DNA of 64,000 nt from contig NZ_JBNAIM010000002.1 in NCBI RefSeq assembly GCF_052048135.1, positions 1,020,248 through 1,084,247 of the forward strand, written 5' to 3'. Shown piece after piece: positions 15,270 through 24,923 of the stretch; the stretch's first letter is position 1; the number at the start of each line of letters is the position of its first letter. Made by a program: the position numbers and the translations under genes. The notes beneath the pieces are model-generated. The model had not been told where the DNA came from and did not search any database. It saw only the letters and a list, made by a program, of their open reading frames with translations. Source of the stretch: Pelagibacter sp052048135 (GTDB lineage: Bacteria; Pseudomonadota; Alphaproteobacteria; Pelagibacterales; Pelagibacteraceae).

Positions 15270-17334
15270 TACTTGCTTTTAATAATTGAAAATTAATAAA
15301 ATTTTGAAATGTTTTACATAACATATTGATAAGTTCCAATCTGTTTTTTCTTAAAGTTTCATTTTCTTCATTCACTTTTACATTATCAAAAAATTCAAAA
15401 ACTACTTTTCTGGTATCAGCTAAAATTAACAATGATTTTTCAAAATTTTCATCATTATTTATTGTTGAATAGTACTTCTTTATATCTCTTATCTTTTTAT
15501 ATAAATTTTTCTCAAAATCACTTTTAAAAATACCAGGATCAGTTGTATTGTTTATTTCAATTTCATTATTTCTCATCTCACTTTCCAGTATATTTGATGC
15601 TCTTTTATAACTTGAGATTATATCCACACCTTGCTGACTATTTATTATTTTATTAAGTTGTCTTGCTTTTTCATAAGATGAAAATATTTTGTTCAATGAT
15701 AATGATGAGATTGAGGCCTCTATAATATCATAACGTATTTCTTTTTCTTTCAAATAATATCTAAATCTATCTTTTAAAAAATTATGTAATTCTAATTGTA
15801 AATTTATATTAGTAAGTTTATTACCTTGATCATTATATAAACTAGATGAATATTTTATTATATCATTCAATTTTAAATCTTTCTTATTTTCGATCACAGT
15901 TCTAATTACTCCAAGTGCAGTTCTTCTCAATGCGAATGGATCTTTTGAACTTGTAGGTTTTTCATTAATACCGAAAAAGCCAACCATGGTATCAATTTTA
16001 TCTGTAATAGATAATGCAACACTAAATGCTTTTTTTGGGACCTTTGAATAAAGTCCAATTGGAAGATACTGTTCAGTTATCGCTAATGAGATATCTTTAT
16101 CAAATCCTTGATATGTAGAAAAATATCCACCCATTAGACCCTGGAGTTCAGGGAATTCATTAACTAGATCAGAGGTTAAATCTGTTTTACAAATTGATGC
16201 TGATAATTCTACTTTTTCTTTACTAATCATTAACTCGTCAGAAATCATACCACCAAGTTTTCTCATACGTTGGACTTTATCAAAATAAGTGCCAAGACCT
16301 TTAAAAAAATTCATTGATTTTAACTCTGAAACTTTCTTAACTAAATTTTGAGTTTTATCTTTATTCCAAAAAAATTCCGCGTCACTGAGTCTTGCCTCTA
16401 CTACTCTTTCATTACCAATTTTAATAAGTCCATTAAGATCTTTTTTATTTGTAACAATCAAAAATTCATTTGTAATTTCATTTTTATCATTAAAAGTAGG
16501 AAAATATTTTTGATGAGTCTCCATGGTTAATATCAAAATCTCTTTGGGGACTGATAGAAATTTCTTATCAAATTCGCATAATAAAATATTAGGGTTATCA
16601 ACTAAATTTACTACTTCATCAATAAGTTTGGGATTTTCATTAATTTTTAATTTCTTTTTTTTTAATAGTTTTGAAAAAGATTGTTCTATTATCTTTAGTC
16701 TTTTATTCTGATTTATATAAATCTTTTGTTTTTCAAAAAATTTCTCATATTTTTTAAAGTTTTCAAAAGATTTTTTCTTTTCTTCAAGGTCTTTATCTAT
16801 AAAAGTTGAATTCGATGAGACAAGATGATGAAATTCAAAATTCAATATTTTTTTATCAAAGACTGACAAGATTGATTTTAACGGTCTTCCCCAATTTAAA
16901 TCAAATTCTCCCCATTTCATTGATTTTTTCCACTGGTAATTTCCTAAGATTCTTGGAATAAACTCAACTAATAAATCATGAGTCCTTATCGTTTTTGTTT
17001 TTGTTTTATAAAAATAAAATTCGCCTTTTTCAGTTTTTTTTTTAGATAAATCTTTTTTTTCTACATTGTTAGATCTTAAAAAGCCCTCTAATGCTTGATC
17101 TGGTGCATTAATCTTAGGACCTTTAATTTCTTCAGATTTAATTTTGATTTCTTTATCTAAACCCTCAAATACAATAACTAATCTATTTGGTGAAGATATT
17201 GAGAAACTTTTTTTTGATTTAATAAATTTTCTTTCAAATAAATTATTAAAATCATCAAAGATTTTTTCTCTCAAATTCTTTTGAAGACTAGCAGGAATTT
17301 CTTCACTAAAAAGCTCTAAAAAAAATTCTGACAT
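15262..17334 (-). CDS. glyS: glycyl-tRNA synthetase beta subunit
   Basis: Beta subunit of the bacterial alpha2beta2 glycyl-tRNA synthetase. I place the start at the ATG at 17334, giving 690 residues that begin MSEFFLELFSEEIPAS, the conserved family start. An upstream in-frame ATG at 17352 would add six residues overlapping glyQ. Conserved segments include MKWGEFDLNWGRPLKSI near 187, LADTRKVVFEFFDNVKVN near the C terminus, and a DALR-type anticodon region in the last 150 residues. It begins one base after the glyQ stop and overlaps ppdK by 8 bp. Confidence 0.96.
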   Translation of the reverse strand: MSEFFLELFSEEIPASLQKNLREKIFDDFNNLFERKFIKSKKSFSISSPNRLVIVFEGLDKEIKIKSEEIKGPKINAPDQALEGFLRSNNVEKKDLSKKKTEKGEFYFYKTKTKTIRTHDLLVEFIPRILGNYQWKKSMKWGEFDLNWGRPLKSILSVFDKKILNFEFHHLVSSNSTFIDKDLEEKKKSFENFKKYEKFFEKQKIYINQNKRLKIIEQSFSKLLKKKKLKINENPKLIDEVVNLVDNPNILLCEFDKKFLSVPKEILILTMETHQKYFPTFNDKNEITNEFLIVTNKKDLNGLIKIGNERVVEARLSDAEFFWNKDKTQNLVKKVSELKSMNFFKGLGTYFDKVQRMRKLGGMISDELMISKEKVELSASICKTDLTSDLVNEFPELQGLMGGYFSTYQGFDKDISLAITEQYLPIGLYSKVPKKAFSVALSITDKIDTMVGFFGINEKPTSSKDPFALRRTALGVIRTVIENKKDLKLNDIIKYSSSLYNDQGNKLTNINLQLELHNFLKDRFRYYLKEKEIRYDIIEASISSLSLNKIFSSYEKARQLNKIINSQQGVDIISSYKRASNILESEMRNNEIEINNTTDPGIFKSDFEKNLYKKIRDIKKYYSTINNDENFEKSLLILADTRKVVFEFFDNVKVNEENETLRKNRLELINMLCKTFQNFINFQLLKASNE

Positions 17335-17335
17335 T

Positions 17336-18217
17336 CTATATTTGTGTCTCAACCCAAATCGCTGCTGCAGATTTTGTAATTTCTCTTATTCTTCCTATAT
17401 ATTCAGCTCTTTGCGCAACACTAATTGCTCCTCGAGCATCTAGAATATTAAATATATGACTTGCTTTTAAACATTGATCATATGCTGGTAAAGATATTTT
17501 TTTTTCAACTAATAATTTTGCTTCACTCTCAAACATATCAAAAATTTTAAAAAGATTTTCAATATTTGCATGTTCAAAATTGTAAGATGAAAATTCTTTT
17601 TCAGCTTGGTGAAAAACTTCTCGATATTTAACACCATCATCATTCCAAATTAAATCATACACATTTTTTTGTTGTTGTGTGAACATACAAATTCTTTCTA
17701 GACCGTACGTTATCTCAACTGATACAGGTTTACATTCAAACCCTGCCATTTGTTGAAAGTAAGTAAACTGGGTAATCTCCATGCCATCACACCAAACTTC
17801 CCATCCCAATCCTGCTGCACCAAGCGTTGGGCTCTCCCAGTCATCTTCAACAAATCTAATATCATGTTCTTTATGATTAATACCAATCACTGACAAACTA
17901 TTTAAATAAAGTTTTTTTATATTAGATGGAGAAGGTTTTATTATTACTTGAAATTGATAATAATGCTGAAGTCTATTTGGATTTTCTCCATACCTGCCGT
18001 CTGTTGGTCTTCTCGAGGGCTGAACATATGCTGCTTTCCATGGTTTAGGCCCTAATGATCTTAATGTTGTTGCTGGATGAAATGTTCCTGCTCCAACCTC
18101 CATGTCATATGGTTGTAAAATAACACAACCATGTTTACTCCAAAACTTTTGTAAATTTAAAATTGTATCCTGAAAAGTTTGAAACTTTATTTTTTTTTTG
18201 ATTTTTTTAGAGGCCAT
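17336..18217 (-). CDS. glyQ: glycyl-tRNA synthetase alpha subunit
   Basis: Catalytic alpha subunit that activates glycine. The 293-residue protein shows the highly conserved family sequence: ILNLQKFWSKHGCVILQPYDMEVGAGT near the N terminus, AYVQPSRRPTDGRYGENPNRLQHYYQFQV, and EVWCDGMEITQFTYFQQMAG near 165. It overlaps the end of the S49 protease gene by 11 bp and is followed by glyS after one base, so the two subunits are probably made together. Confidence 0.97.
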   Translation of the reverse strand: MASKKIKKKIKFQTFQDTILNLQKFWSKHGCVILQPYDMEVGAGTFHPATTLRSLGPKPWKAAYVQPSRRPTDGRYGENPNRLQHYYQFQVIIKPSPSNIKKLYLNSLSVIGINHKEHDIRFVEDDWESPTLGAAGLGWEVWCDGMEITQFTYFQQMAGFECKPVSVEITYGLERICMFTQQQKNVYDLIWNDDGVKYREVFHQAEKEFSSYNFEHANIENLFKIFDMFESEAKLLVEKKISLPAYDQCLKASHIFNILDARGAISVAQRAEYIGRIREITKSAAAIWVETQI

Positions 18218-19013
18218 ATTTTTGCCAAACTGATTTTTCTTCTAATATATTTGTCATCTTTTCTAGTTGATCATTTGATGATGATAACTTTTTACTTAAC
18301 CAACTTTTTGTTTTTTCAAATTTCTTAATAACCACATCTTCACCAAACTTTTCTCTTAATATTTGATTTGCATCACCAATTTCATCAACCAAACCAAGAT
18401 CTTTAGCTTTGCTACCAGACCAAAATTCACCAGAAAATAATTCTACTTCTGATTTTTTTAATTTAAACCCTCTACTTTTTTCAACTACATTAATAAAATC
18501 TTTGTGCAAATCTAATTGGATATTCTTTAATCTTTCAATGTCTTCTTTTTTTTCCTCCAAAAATGGATCTAAGGTACTCTTATTTTTTCCAGCAGTGTGG
18601 ACTCTTCTTTCTACACCAATTTTTTTTATTAGTTCTGTAAATCCAAAAGAAGAGTAAATCACACCTATAGAGCCTATTATCGAACTTGAATTTGCATAAA
18701 TTTCATCACCTGCACATGCAATCAAGTATCCACCTGAAGCAGCCACATCCTCTGCAAAAACTATTACTTTTTTTTTATTTTTTTTAGCCTGCTCTCTTAT
18801 AAAATTATAAATTAAATGTGACTGAACCGGAGATCCTCCTGGAGAGTTAATTGTAATTGCTACACATGGTGCTTTTTTAACAGAAAAAGCTTTCAAAATA
18901 ATGTCCTCTTGACCAGAAAAATCTATACCTTGTTTAAATTTACCAACATTACCAATCACACCACTTAATTTTATATGTGGAATTATTTTTTTCTTTTTAA
19001 AAAAAGAGAGCAT
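18207..19013 (-). CDS. S49 family serine peptidase (SppA/SohB-like)
   Basis: Inner-membrane or cytoplasmic protease of the signal-peptide-peptidase A group, which degrades membrane-derived peptides. The 268-residue length corresponds to the single-domain form. The nucleophile is Ser93 in DVAASGGYLIA, and the general base is likely Lys145 in AGKNKSTLDPF. INSPGGSPVQS near residue 56 supplies the conserved oxyanion region. No clear signal peptide is visible; the N terminus is lysine-rich with only a short hydrophobic stretch. It is first in the sppA-glyQ-glyS-ppdK run and divergent from the polyprenyl synthase gene. Confidence 0.88.
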   Translation of the reverse strand: MLSFFKKKKIIPHIKLSGVIGNVGKFKQGIDFSGQEDIILKAFSVKKAPCVAITINSPGGSPVQSHLIYNFIREQAKKNKKKVIVFAEDVAASGGYLIACAGDEIYANSSSIIGSIGVIYSSFGFTELIKKIGVERRVHTAGKNKSTLDPFLEEKKEDIERLKNIQLDLHKDFINVVEKSRGFKLKKSEVELFSGEFWSGSKAKDLGLVDEIGDANQILREKFGEDVVIKKFEKTKSWLSKKLSSSNDQLEKMTNILEEKSVWQKYGL

Positions 19014-19070
19014 TTTTAACCTTTATAGAATTTTTTTATGATAATAAAAACACCTTATAATTGAAGATTT

Positions 19071-19106
19071 AGGTGCGTCAATTGATAAGTATCAATGGGC
19101 ACTTAT
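19071..19106 (+). promoter_or_regulatory. hairpin upstream of the polyprenyl synthase gene
   Basis: The sequence can fold as an outer stem AGGTGC/GCACTT (one G-U pair) and an inner stem ATTGATA/TATCAAT separated by a small internal loop. It lies 20 bases upstream of the start codon at 19127, in the 113-bp divergent gap after the S49 protease gene. It could be an operator or a 5' UTR element; no known riboswitch consensus was recognised. Confidence 0.35.
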
Positions 19107-19126
19107 TATAATAATTTGCTCAATAA

Positions 19127-20140
19127 ATGGGAAGTGTAATACAGTTAAAAAAGCAGATTAATAATTCTTATTTCCAACTAAAAAATTCTGTTGAGGATAA
19201 ATTAATGTTAGTTGAAGAAAAGATAAAATCAAAATTAGAGAGTGATGTTGATTTGGTTAAAAAAATGACTGACTATCACCTAGAAACAGGTGGCAAAAGA
19301 TTAAGAGCTCTGCTTACATTAGGTTCAGCAAAATTATGTGGCTATACAAAAGGCACTAGAGATATAAATTTGGCAGCATGCGTAGAATTAATACATTCAG
19401 CAACTTTAATGCATGATGATGTTATAGATAATGGATCTGTAAGAAGAGGTAAAGAAACATTAAACCAAATATGGGATAATCATTCTTCTGTTTTAGTTGG
19501 AGATTACTTGTTGAGCAGATGTTTTGAAATGATGGTAGAGGATGGAAATATTGAGGTTCTAAAATTATTATCTTCAACTTCTTCAAAAATTGCTCAAGGT
19601 GAAGTTCTACAACTTCAACATAAAGGTGAAGTGGATATGTTAGAGGAAACTTATTTAAAGATAATTTCTGCAAAAACAGCTGAATTATTTGCAGCGGCAA
19701 CTAAAGTTGGAGCTATCTTGTCTGAAATGAAAACAAAAGAAAAAGAAGCTCTAGAGTTTTATGGGAGAAATCTAGGATTAACATTTCAAATAGCAGATGA
19801 CACATTAGATTACAATTCTGAATTAAAATTATTTGGAAAAAAAATTGGAAAAGATTTCTATGAAGGAAAAATTACACTCCCAATAATTCTATTATTTCAA
19901 AAAGGAAACTCTGAGGAAAAAGAAAATCTCAAAAAAATTTTTTCAAAAAATATTAGAGATGAAAATGAATTTAAATACATAATTTCTTTAATAAAAAAAT
20001 ATGAAATTATTAAGGGATGTTATCAAAAAGCTCATCATTATATTAATTTAGCATCTAGCTCATTATCTGTTTTTAAAGATAGTAAAGAAAAAAATATTCT
20101 TGAAAATTTAACTTCATTTAGCCTATCAAGAGATTTTTAA
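19127..20140 (+). CDS. ispB: long-chain polyprenyl diphosphate synthase (octa/decaprenyl, quinone side chain)
   Basis: Extends farnesyl diphosphate with isopentenyl diphosphate to the ubiquinone side chain. The 337-residue protein has the first Asp-rich motif in HDDVIDNGSVRRGK (about residue 92), GGKRLRALLTLGSAKL before it, and the second motif ADDTLDY near 225. The small residues four to five positions before the first Asp motif (SATLMHDD) fit a long-chain enzyme rather than FPP synthase. Its stop overlaps the stop of convergent pdxH by 4 bp. Final chain length cannot be read from sequence alone. Confidence 0.92.
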   Translation: MGSVIQLKKQINNSYFQLKNSVEDKLMLVEEKIKSKLESDVDLVKKMTDYHLETGGKRLRALLTLGSAKLCGYTKGTRDINLAACVELIHSATLMHDDVIDNGSVRRGKETLNQIWDNHSSVLVGDYLLSRCFEMMVEDGNIEVLKLLSSTSSKIAQGEVLQLQHKGEVDMLEETYLKIISAKTAELFAAATKVGAILSEMKTKEKEALEFYGRNLGLTFQIADDTLDYNSELKLFGKKIGKDFYEGKITLPIILLFQKGNSEEKENLKKIFSKNIRDENEFKYIISLIKKYEIIKGCYQKAHHYINLASSSLSVFKDSKEKNILENLTSFSLSRDF

Positions 20141-20763
20141 GGACTTAAAAGACTTTTGATCCAATTACCTTTTTTATCCAAAGTATATTTTAATCTTTCA
20201 TGAATTCTATTATCTCCATCAAGCCAAAATTCAATACTTTGAGGTTTAAGATTCCACCCAGACCAATTTTTTGGTCTAGGAACATTATCTTTGTCTTGAT
20301 ATTTTTTTTTAAAATTCTCGATAGCATTTAAAAGCTCTTCCCTATTATTTAAAACACTACTTTGTTTAGATGCCCAAGCACCTATTCTACTTTCATAAGC
20401 TCTCGACTTATAATATTCATCTGCAGTTTTATCATCTACTTGTTTTAAAACTCCAACTATTCTTATTTGTCGTAATAAACTCTTCCAATGAAAACACATG
20501 CTAGCATTTGGATTTTCTTTAATTTCATTTCCTTTTTGACTGTTTAGATTTGTATAAAAAATAAATCCCTTTTCATTGTAACCCTTTAGAAGCACCATTC
20601 TTACTGAAGGAATACCTTCTTTGCTAACTGTGCCTAATGCTAAAGCATTTGGATCATTTATTTCATTCTTTTTAGCCTCTTCAAACCATTTCTCAAATAA
20701 TTGAAAAGGATTATCCAGTTCCAAAAAGCATTTATTGAGCCCTAGTGAGTTTTTTTGATTCAT
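20137..20763 (-). CDS. pdxH: pyridoxine/pyridoxamine 5'-phosphate oxidase
   Basis: FMN enzyme that makes pyridoxal 5'-phosphate. The 208-residue protein includes the conserved PFQLFEKWFEEAKK near residue 20, NALALGTVSKEGIPSVRMVLLKGYNEKGFIFYTN (substrate/FMN site, about 38-72), and the C-terminal signature WNLKPQSIEFWLDGDNRIHERLKY. It is divergent from aroC (34-bp gap) and convergent with ispB, sharing four bases of stop codon. Confidence 0.96.
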   Translation of the reverse strand: MNQKNSLGLNKCFLELDNPFQLFEKWFEEAKKNEINDPNALALGTVSKEGIPSVRMVLLKGYNEKGFIFYTNLNSQKGNEIKENPNASMCFHWKSLLRQIRIVGVLKQVDDKTADEYYKSRAYESRIGAWASKQSSVLNNREELLNAIENFKKKYQDKDNVPRPKNWSGWNLKPQSIEFWLDGDNRIHERLKYTLDKKGNWIKSLLSP

Positions 20764-20797
20764 AATTTAAACAAAATAATCTATACAATATAAAATA

Positions 20798-21880
20798 ATG
20801 TCATTTAATACTTTTGGAAAGTTTTTTCGCTTTACAACTTGGGGAGAGTCCCATGGTCCTGCTATTGGTTGTATAATTGATGGATGCCCTCCTTTAATTC
20901 AATTAAAAGAGGCAGATATTCAAAAAGAATTGAATAAAAGAAAACCTGGGCAATCTAAATTCACTACTCAAAGAAAAGAAAGTGATAAAGTTCAAATTCT
21001 TTCAGGTGTTTTTGAAGGTATGACAACTGGAACCCCAATATCACTAATTATTTACAACGAGGATATGCGTTCAAAAGATTACAATGATATTAAAAATAAA
21101 TTTAGACCAGGTCATGCCGATTTCACATATTTTAAAAAGTATGGAATTAGAGATTATAGAGGTGGTGGCAGATCGTCTGCAAGAGAAACTGCTGCAAGGG
21201 TTGCAGCAGGAGCTGTAGCTAAAAAAGTTTTAGAAAATAAATTAGGAAAAAAATTTAAAATCTCTGGAGCTGTAACTCAACTAGGTATACTTGGATGTGA
21301 CACAACTAAGTGGGATGAAAAAATAATTAATAAAAATCCATTTTTTTGTCCAGATAAATTAATGTTAAAAATTTGGGAAAAATATTTATTAAGTGTAAGA
21401 AAAGCAGGTTCATCATGTGGGGCAATAATTGAATTAAGAGCAAATGGTGTTCCGGCAGGCTTAGGTGCACCCATATACTCAAAATTAGATTCTGACATCG
21501 CTTCTGCAATGATGAGTATTAACGCTGTTAAAGGAGTGAATATTGGATCAGGTATGAATTCTGCACAATTATCAGGAGAAGAAAATTCAGATGAAATTTT
21601 ACAAAATAAAAAAATTACAAAATTTAGATCTAATAATGCAGGTGGAATTCTTGGAGGTATATCTTCAGGTCAAGAAATAATTGTTTCATTTGCTGTAAAA
21701 CCTACGTCATCAATTTTAAAAAGTAGAAAAACAATTAATAAATTTGGAAAAAATACAAGTATTTCAGTAAAAGGCAGACATGACCCTTGTGTAGGTATCA
21801 GAGCTGTACCAGTGGGAGAGGCAATGCTTTCATGTGTTTTATTAGATCATTTTCTTATGAATAAAGCTCAATGTAGTTAG
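20798..21880 (+). CDS. aroC: chorismate synthase
   Basis: Last step of the shikimate pathway, converting EPSP to chorismate with reduced FMN. The 360-residue protein begins MSFNTFGKFFRFTTWGESHG, with the conserved GESHGPAIGCIIDGCPP, the RPGHAD and GGGRSSARETAARVAAGA motifs (about 117-135), and GGILGGISSGQEI with a following RHDPCVGIRAVPVGEAM at the C terminus. It is convergent with dxs, with 5 bp between the stops and no hairpin terminator. Confidence 0.97.
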   Translation: MSFNTFGKFFRFTTWGESHGPAIGCIIDGCPPLIQLKEADIQKELNKRKPGQSKFTTQRKESDKVQILSGVFEGMTTGTPISLIIYNEDMRSKDYNDIKNKFRPGHADFTYFKKYGIRDYRGGGRSSARETAARVAAGAVAKKVLENKLGKKFKISGAVTQLGILGCDTTKWDEKIINKNPFFCPDKLMLKIWEKYLLSVRKAGSSCGAIIELRANGVPAGLGAPIYSKLDSDIASAMMSINAVKGVNIGSGMNSAQLSGEENSDEILQNKKITKFRSNNAGGILGGISSGQEIIVSFAVKPTSSILKSRKTINKFGKNTSISVKGRHDPCVGIRAVPVGEAMLSCVLLDHFLMNKAQCS

Positions 21881-21885
21881 CTTAA

Positions 21886-23799
21886 TTAATTTTGTTTTTG
21901 TAAAACTATATTTGAATTAAGTAAATCTAAAATTTTTTCTTCAATTGAACTATGATCTAGATTTGCAACTTTATACATGTTGTCAGGAGTATCTTGATCA
22001 ATGAATAAGTCAGGTAATGTCAAAGATCTAAACTTTAAATTAGAGTCCATTAAACCCTTTTTTGTTAAGAAATCTACTACGTGAGAACCAAAGCCTCCAA
22101 TAGAGCCCTCTTCAATCGTCATGATTGCTTCATGAGTTGTAGCTAATTGCCAAATTAAATTTTCATCTAAAGGTTTTGCGAATCTAGCATCTACAACAGT
22201 AATGTTAACACCTTTTTTAACTAAATTTTCTGAAGCCTTTAAAGTTTCGTTTAATCGTGCTCCAAAATTTAAAATAGCTAACTTTTTTCCTTCTTTTATA
22301 ATTTTAGATTTTCCTATCTCAATTTTTTCACTTATAGAGGGCAAAATTGAACCTAATCCTGTGCCCCTTGGATATCTAAACGCACTAGGTCTATCATTGA
22401 TATCTGTTGAAGTATTTATCATTCTCACAAGTTCAGCTTCATCACTCGCAGCCATTACAACAAAATTTGGTAAAGTAGAAAGATATGTCGTATCAAAGCT
22501 TCCAGCGTGAGTAGGCCCATCTGCACCAACTAATCCGGCTCTATCAATCGCAAACCTAACGGGCAAGCTTTGAATTGCCACATCATGAACTACTTGATCA
22601 TAAGCTCTTTGAAGAAATGTAGAATAAATAGCTGCATATGGTTTAAAATTTTCAGTTGCTAATCCAGCTGCAAATGTAACTGCATGTTGTTCTGCGATTC
22701 CAACATCAAAAGTCCTATCGGGAAATTCTTTTCGAAAAATATCTAGGCCAGTCCCATCGGGCATAGCAGCTGTAATAGCAACTATTTTGCTATCTTTTTT
22801 TGCATGTTGAACCAATGTGCTTGCAAAAACCTTAGTATATGATGGTAATTTAGTAGTACTATTAAATTGCTCACCAGTCTTAATATTGAACTTAGATACT
22901 CCGTGATAATTATCCTTCGCTTCCTCAGCGAAAGAATAGCCTTTACCTTTTTTTGTTTTGATATGAATCAAAATTGGTCCTTCGTGTTTTGAGTCTCTCG
23001 CATTCTTTAAAATAGGAATTAAAGAACTTAAATCGTGCCCATCTATAGGACCAATATAATAAAAACCAAGTGAGCTAAACAAAGTTCCACCAGTTACAGC
23101 AGATCTAAGTAAATCCTCAGCTTTACCAGCTTTAGCACTAAATCTTTTTGAAAAAGCTGAAGTAATTAACTTAATAGTCTCCCTTAAACTAAAATAAATC
23201 TTACCAGAAAAAATTTTTGCTAAATAAGTGCTCATAGCTCCTACGGGTCGAGCAATTGACATATCGTTATCATTTAAAATAACAATCATTTTAGTTTTTG
23301 AGGCACCAGCATTGTTCATAGCTTCATAAGCCATACCAGCGCTAATGGCTCCATCACCTATGACTGCAACAACGTTATCTGATTTATTGGAAAGTTTATT
23401 GGCTTCAGCAATCCCTAATGCTGAAGAAATTGAAGTTGAGCTATGCGCAGCGCCAAAAGGATCATATTCGCTCTCTGATCTTTTTGTAAAACCGGAAAGA
23501 CCACCACCTTGTCTTAATGTTCTAATTTTATCCTTTCTGCCAGTTAAAATTTTGTGTGGATAACATTGATGACCAACATCCCATATTAACTTATCATTAG
23601 GTGTATTAAATATATAATGTAAAGCAACACTCAACTCAACAACTCCTAGACTTGCTCCTAAATGACCACCAGTAACAGATACTGCATCTATCAATTCCTC
23701 TCTTAATTCATCTGCAACTTTTTGTAGTTTAGACTCAGGTATTTTTTTTAAGTCTGATGGAAAATTTATATTATTTAAAAATTCAAATTTTTTTTTCAT
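21886..23799 (-). CDS. dxs: 1-deoxy-D-xylulose-5-phosphate synthase
   Basis: Thiamine-diphosphate enzyme joining pyruvate and glyceraldehyde 3-phosphate, the entry to the non-mevalonate isoprenoid pathway. It has 637 residues. TPP motif GDGAISAGMAYEAMNNAG lies near residue 146, the conserved LIWDVGHQCYPHKILTGR is near 73, the transketolase-like GIAEQHAVTFAAG is near 367 and the DRAGLVGADGPTHAG region is near 415. Its start overlaps the ispA stop by 4 bp, giving the leftward order xseB-ispA-dxs that is widespread in proteobacteria. Confidence 0.97.
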   Translation of the reverse strand: MKKKFEFLNNINFPSDLKKIPESKLQKVADELREELIDAVSVTGGHLGASLGVVELSVALHYIFNTPNDKLIWDVGHQCYPHKILTGRKDKIRTLRQGGGLSGFTKRSESEYDPFGAAHSSTSISSALGIAEANKLSNKSDNVVAVIGDGAISAGMAYEAMNNAGASKTKMIVILNDNDMSIARPVGAMSTYLAKIFSGKIYFSLRETIKLITSAFSKRFSAKAGKAEDLLRSAVTGGTLFSSLGFYYIGPIDGHDLSSLIPILKNARDSKHEGPILIHIKTKKGKGYSFAEEAKDNYHGVSKFNIKTGEQFNSTTKLPSYTKVFASTLVQHAKKDSKIVAITAAMPDGTGLDIFRKEFPDRTFDVGIAEQHAVTFAAGLATENFKPYAAIYSTFLQRAYDQVVHDVAIQSLPVRFAIDRAGLVGADGPTHAGSFDTTYLSTLPNFVVMAASDEAELVRMINTSTDINDRPSAFRYPRGTGLGSILPSISEKIEIGKSKIIKEGKKLAILNFGARLNETLKASENLVKKGVNITVVDARFAKPLDENLIWQLATTHEAIMTIEEGSIGGFGSHVVDFLTKKGLMDSNLKFRSLTLPDLFIDQDTPDNMYKVANLDHSSIEEKILDLLNSNIVLQKQN

Positions 23800-24668
23800 T
23801 TTTTTCTATTTAAAATATAATTTAGTGTCTCTGATAGATTGTTTCTTTTAGGGCCATATTTTTTTAATTTATTGTTTATTTTTAAAATTAAACCATTAGC
23901 ATATTTAATAGTATTTTTATATCCTAGTAAACTAATTAGAGTTGCTTTTCCCTTTTTTTTATCTTTACCTGTTTTTTTTCCAGCAACTAATGAATTTCCC
24001 TTATAATCAATTAAATCATCAGCAACTTGAAATAATAATCCAATATCAGCACCTATATTTTCAAATTTCTTAATTTCTTTATTATCTTTTTTTCTGATGA
24101 TTAAAGGTGCTACACAACAAAAACTAAAAAGTCTTCCAGTTTTTTTTATTTCCATTTCTATAATCTTTTTTTTTGAAACTCTTTTTTTTTCATAACTTAA
24201 ATCTAAATATTGACCACCAGCGATCCCTAAATGTCCCGAACTCTCAGAAATCTTATTAATTAAATTAATTTTAATTTTTTCGTTAAAATCTAAATCTTTA
24301 TGACTTAATATTTCAAAAGCCATAGTTAAAAGTGAATTACCTGCTAAAACAGCTGTAGATTCTCCAAATTTTATATGAGTTGATGCTTTGCCTCTTCTTA
24401 AAGAATCGTCATCCATGCAAGGTAAATCATCATGAATTAAAGAATATGCGTGAATGCACTCAACTGCAGCACCAATAATAATCAGTTGTTTGTAATTTAA
24501 TTTAAAAAGAGATCCAATATCTAATAAAATTTTTGATCTTATTTTTTTACCACCAGAAAATAAGCCGTATTTCATGGCAACAATTAATTCTGATTTTTTT
24601 TGTTTAGAGATAAATCTCCTTAAAAAATAATTTGTATCTTTAGCAATTTTGTTAAGATTTTTCTGCAT
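23796..24668 (-). CDS. ispA: farnesyl (geranyl) diphosphate synthase
   Basis: Condenses IPP with DMAPP and GPP to supply FPP for ubiquinone, undecaprenyl carriers and other prenyl products. The 290-residue protein has SGGKKIRSKILLDIG near the N terminus, first Asp-rich motif HDDLPCMDDDSLRRGK with the two-residue insertion typical of bacterial FPP synthases, GQYLDLSYE in the middle, and second Asp motif ADDLIDYKGN. It lies between xseB (17-bp overlap) and dxs (4-bp overlap). Confidence 0.94.
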   Translation of the reverse strand: MQKNLNKIAKDTNYFLRRFISKQKKSELIVAMKYGLFSGGKKIRSKILLDIGSLFKLNYKQLIIIGAAVECIHAYSLIHDDLPCMDDDSLRRGKASTHIKFGESTAVLAGNSLLTMAFEILSHKDLDFNEKIKINLINKISESSGHLGIAGGQYLDLSYEKKRVSKKKIIEMEIKKTGRLFSFCCVAPLIIRKKDNKEIKKFENIGADIGLLFQVADDLIDYKGNSLVAGKKTGKDKKKGKATLISLLGYKNTIKYANGLILKINNKLKKYGPKRNNLSETLNYILNRKK

Positions 24669-24903
24669 CTTTTTTTAAAGTTATTTTGGATATTTTTTCT
24701 TTTGTCTTTTCATTAATGTTTTTAATATTTTTTTGAAATTTTTTTTCAATTATATTATTAAGTTTGACTAAATCTTGATATTTTTCTAAAGAGTTTTCTA
24801 AATCCTTTTGATTTTCCAACTCCTCAATCATTTTATTTGCTTCATAAGTTAATTCTTCAAGAGAGAGTAAGCTATAATTATTTGGTAAATTTTTATCTTT
24901 CAT
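24652..24903 (-). CDS. xseB: exodeoxyribonuclease VII small subunit
   Basis: Small subunit of the ExoVII single-strand DNA exonuclease. The 83-residue length and the three-helix pattern match the family: LSLEELTYEANKMIEELENQKDLENSLEKYQDLVKL. Position immediately before ispA and dxs is the classic location. Its lysine-rich C-terminal tail overlaps ispA by 17 bp. The large subunit xseA is not in the window. Confidence 0.88.
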   Translation of the reverse strand: MKDKNLPNNYSLLSLEELTYEANKMIEELENQKDLENSLEKYQDLVKLNNIIEKKFQKNIKNINEKTKEKISKITLKKDAEKS

Positions 24904-24923
24904 ATAATACTCTCAAATAATAC

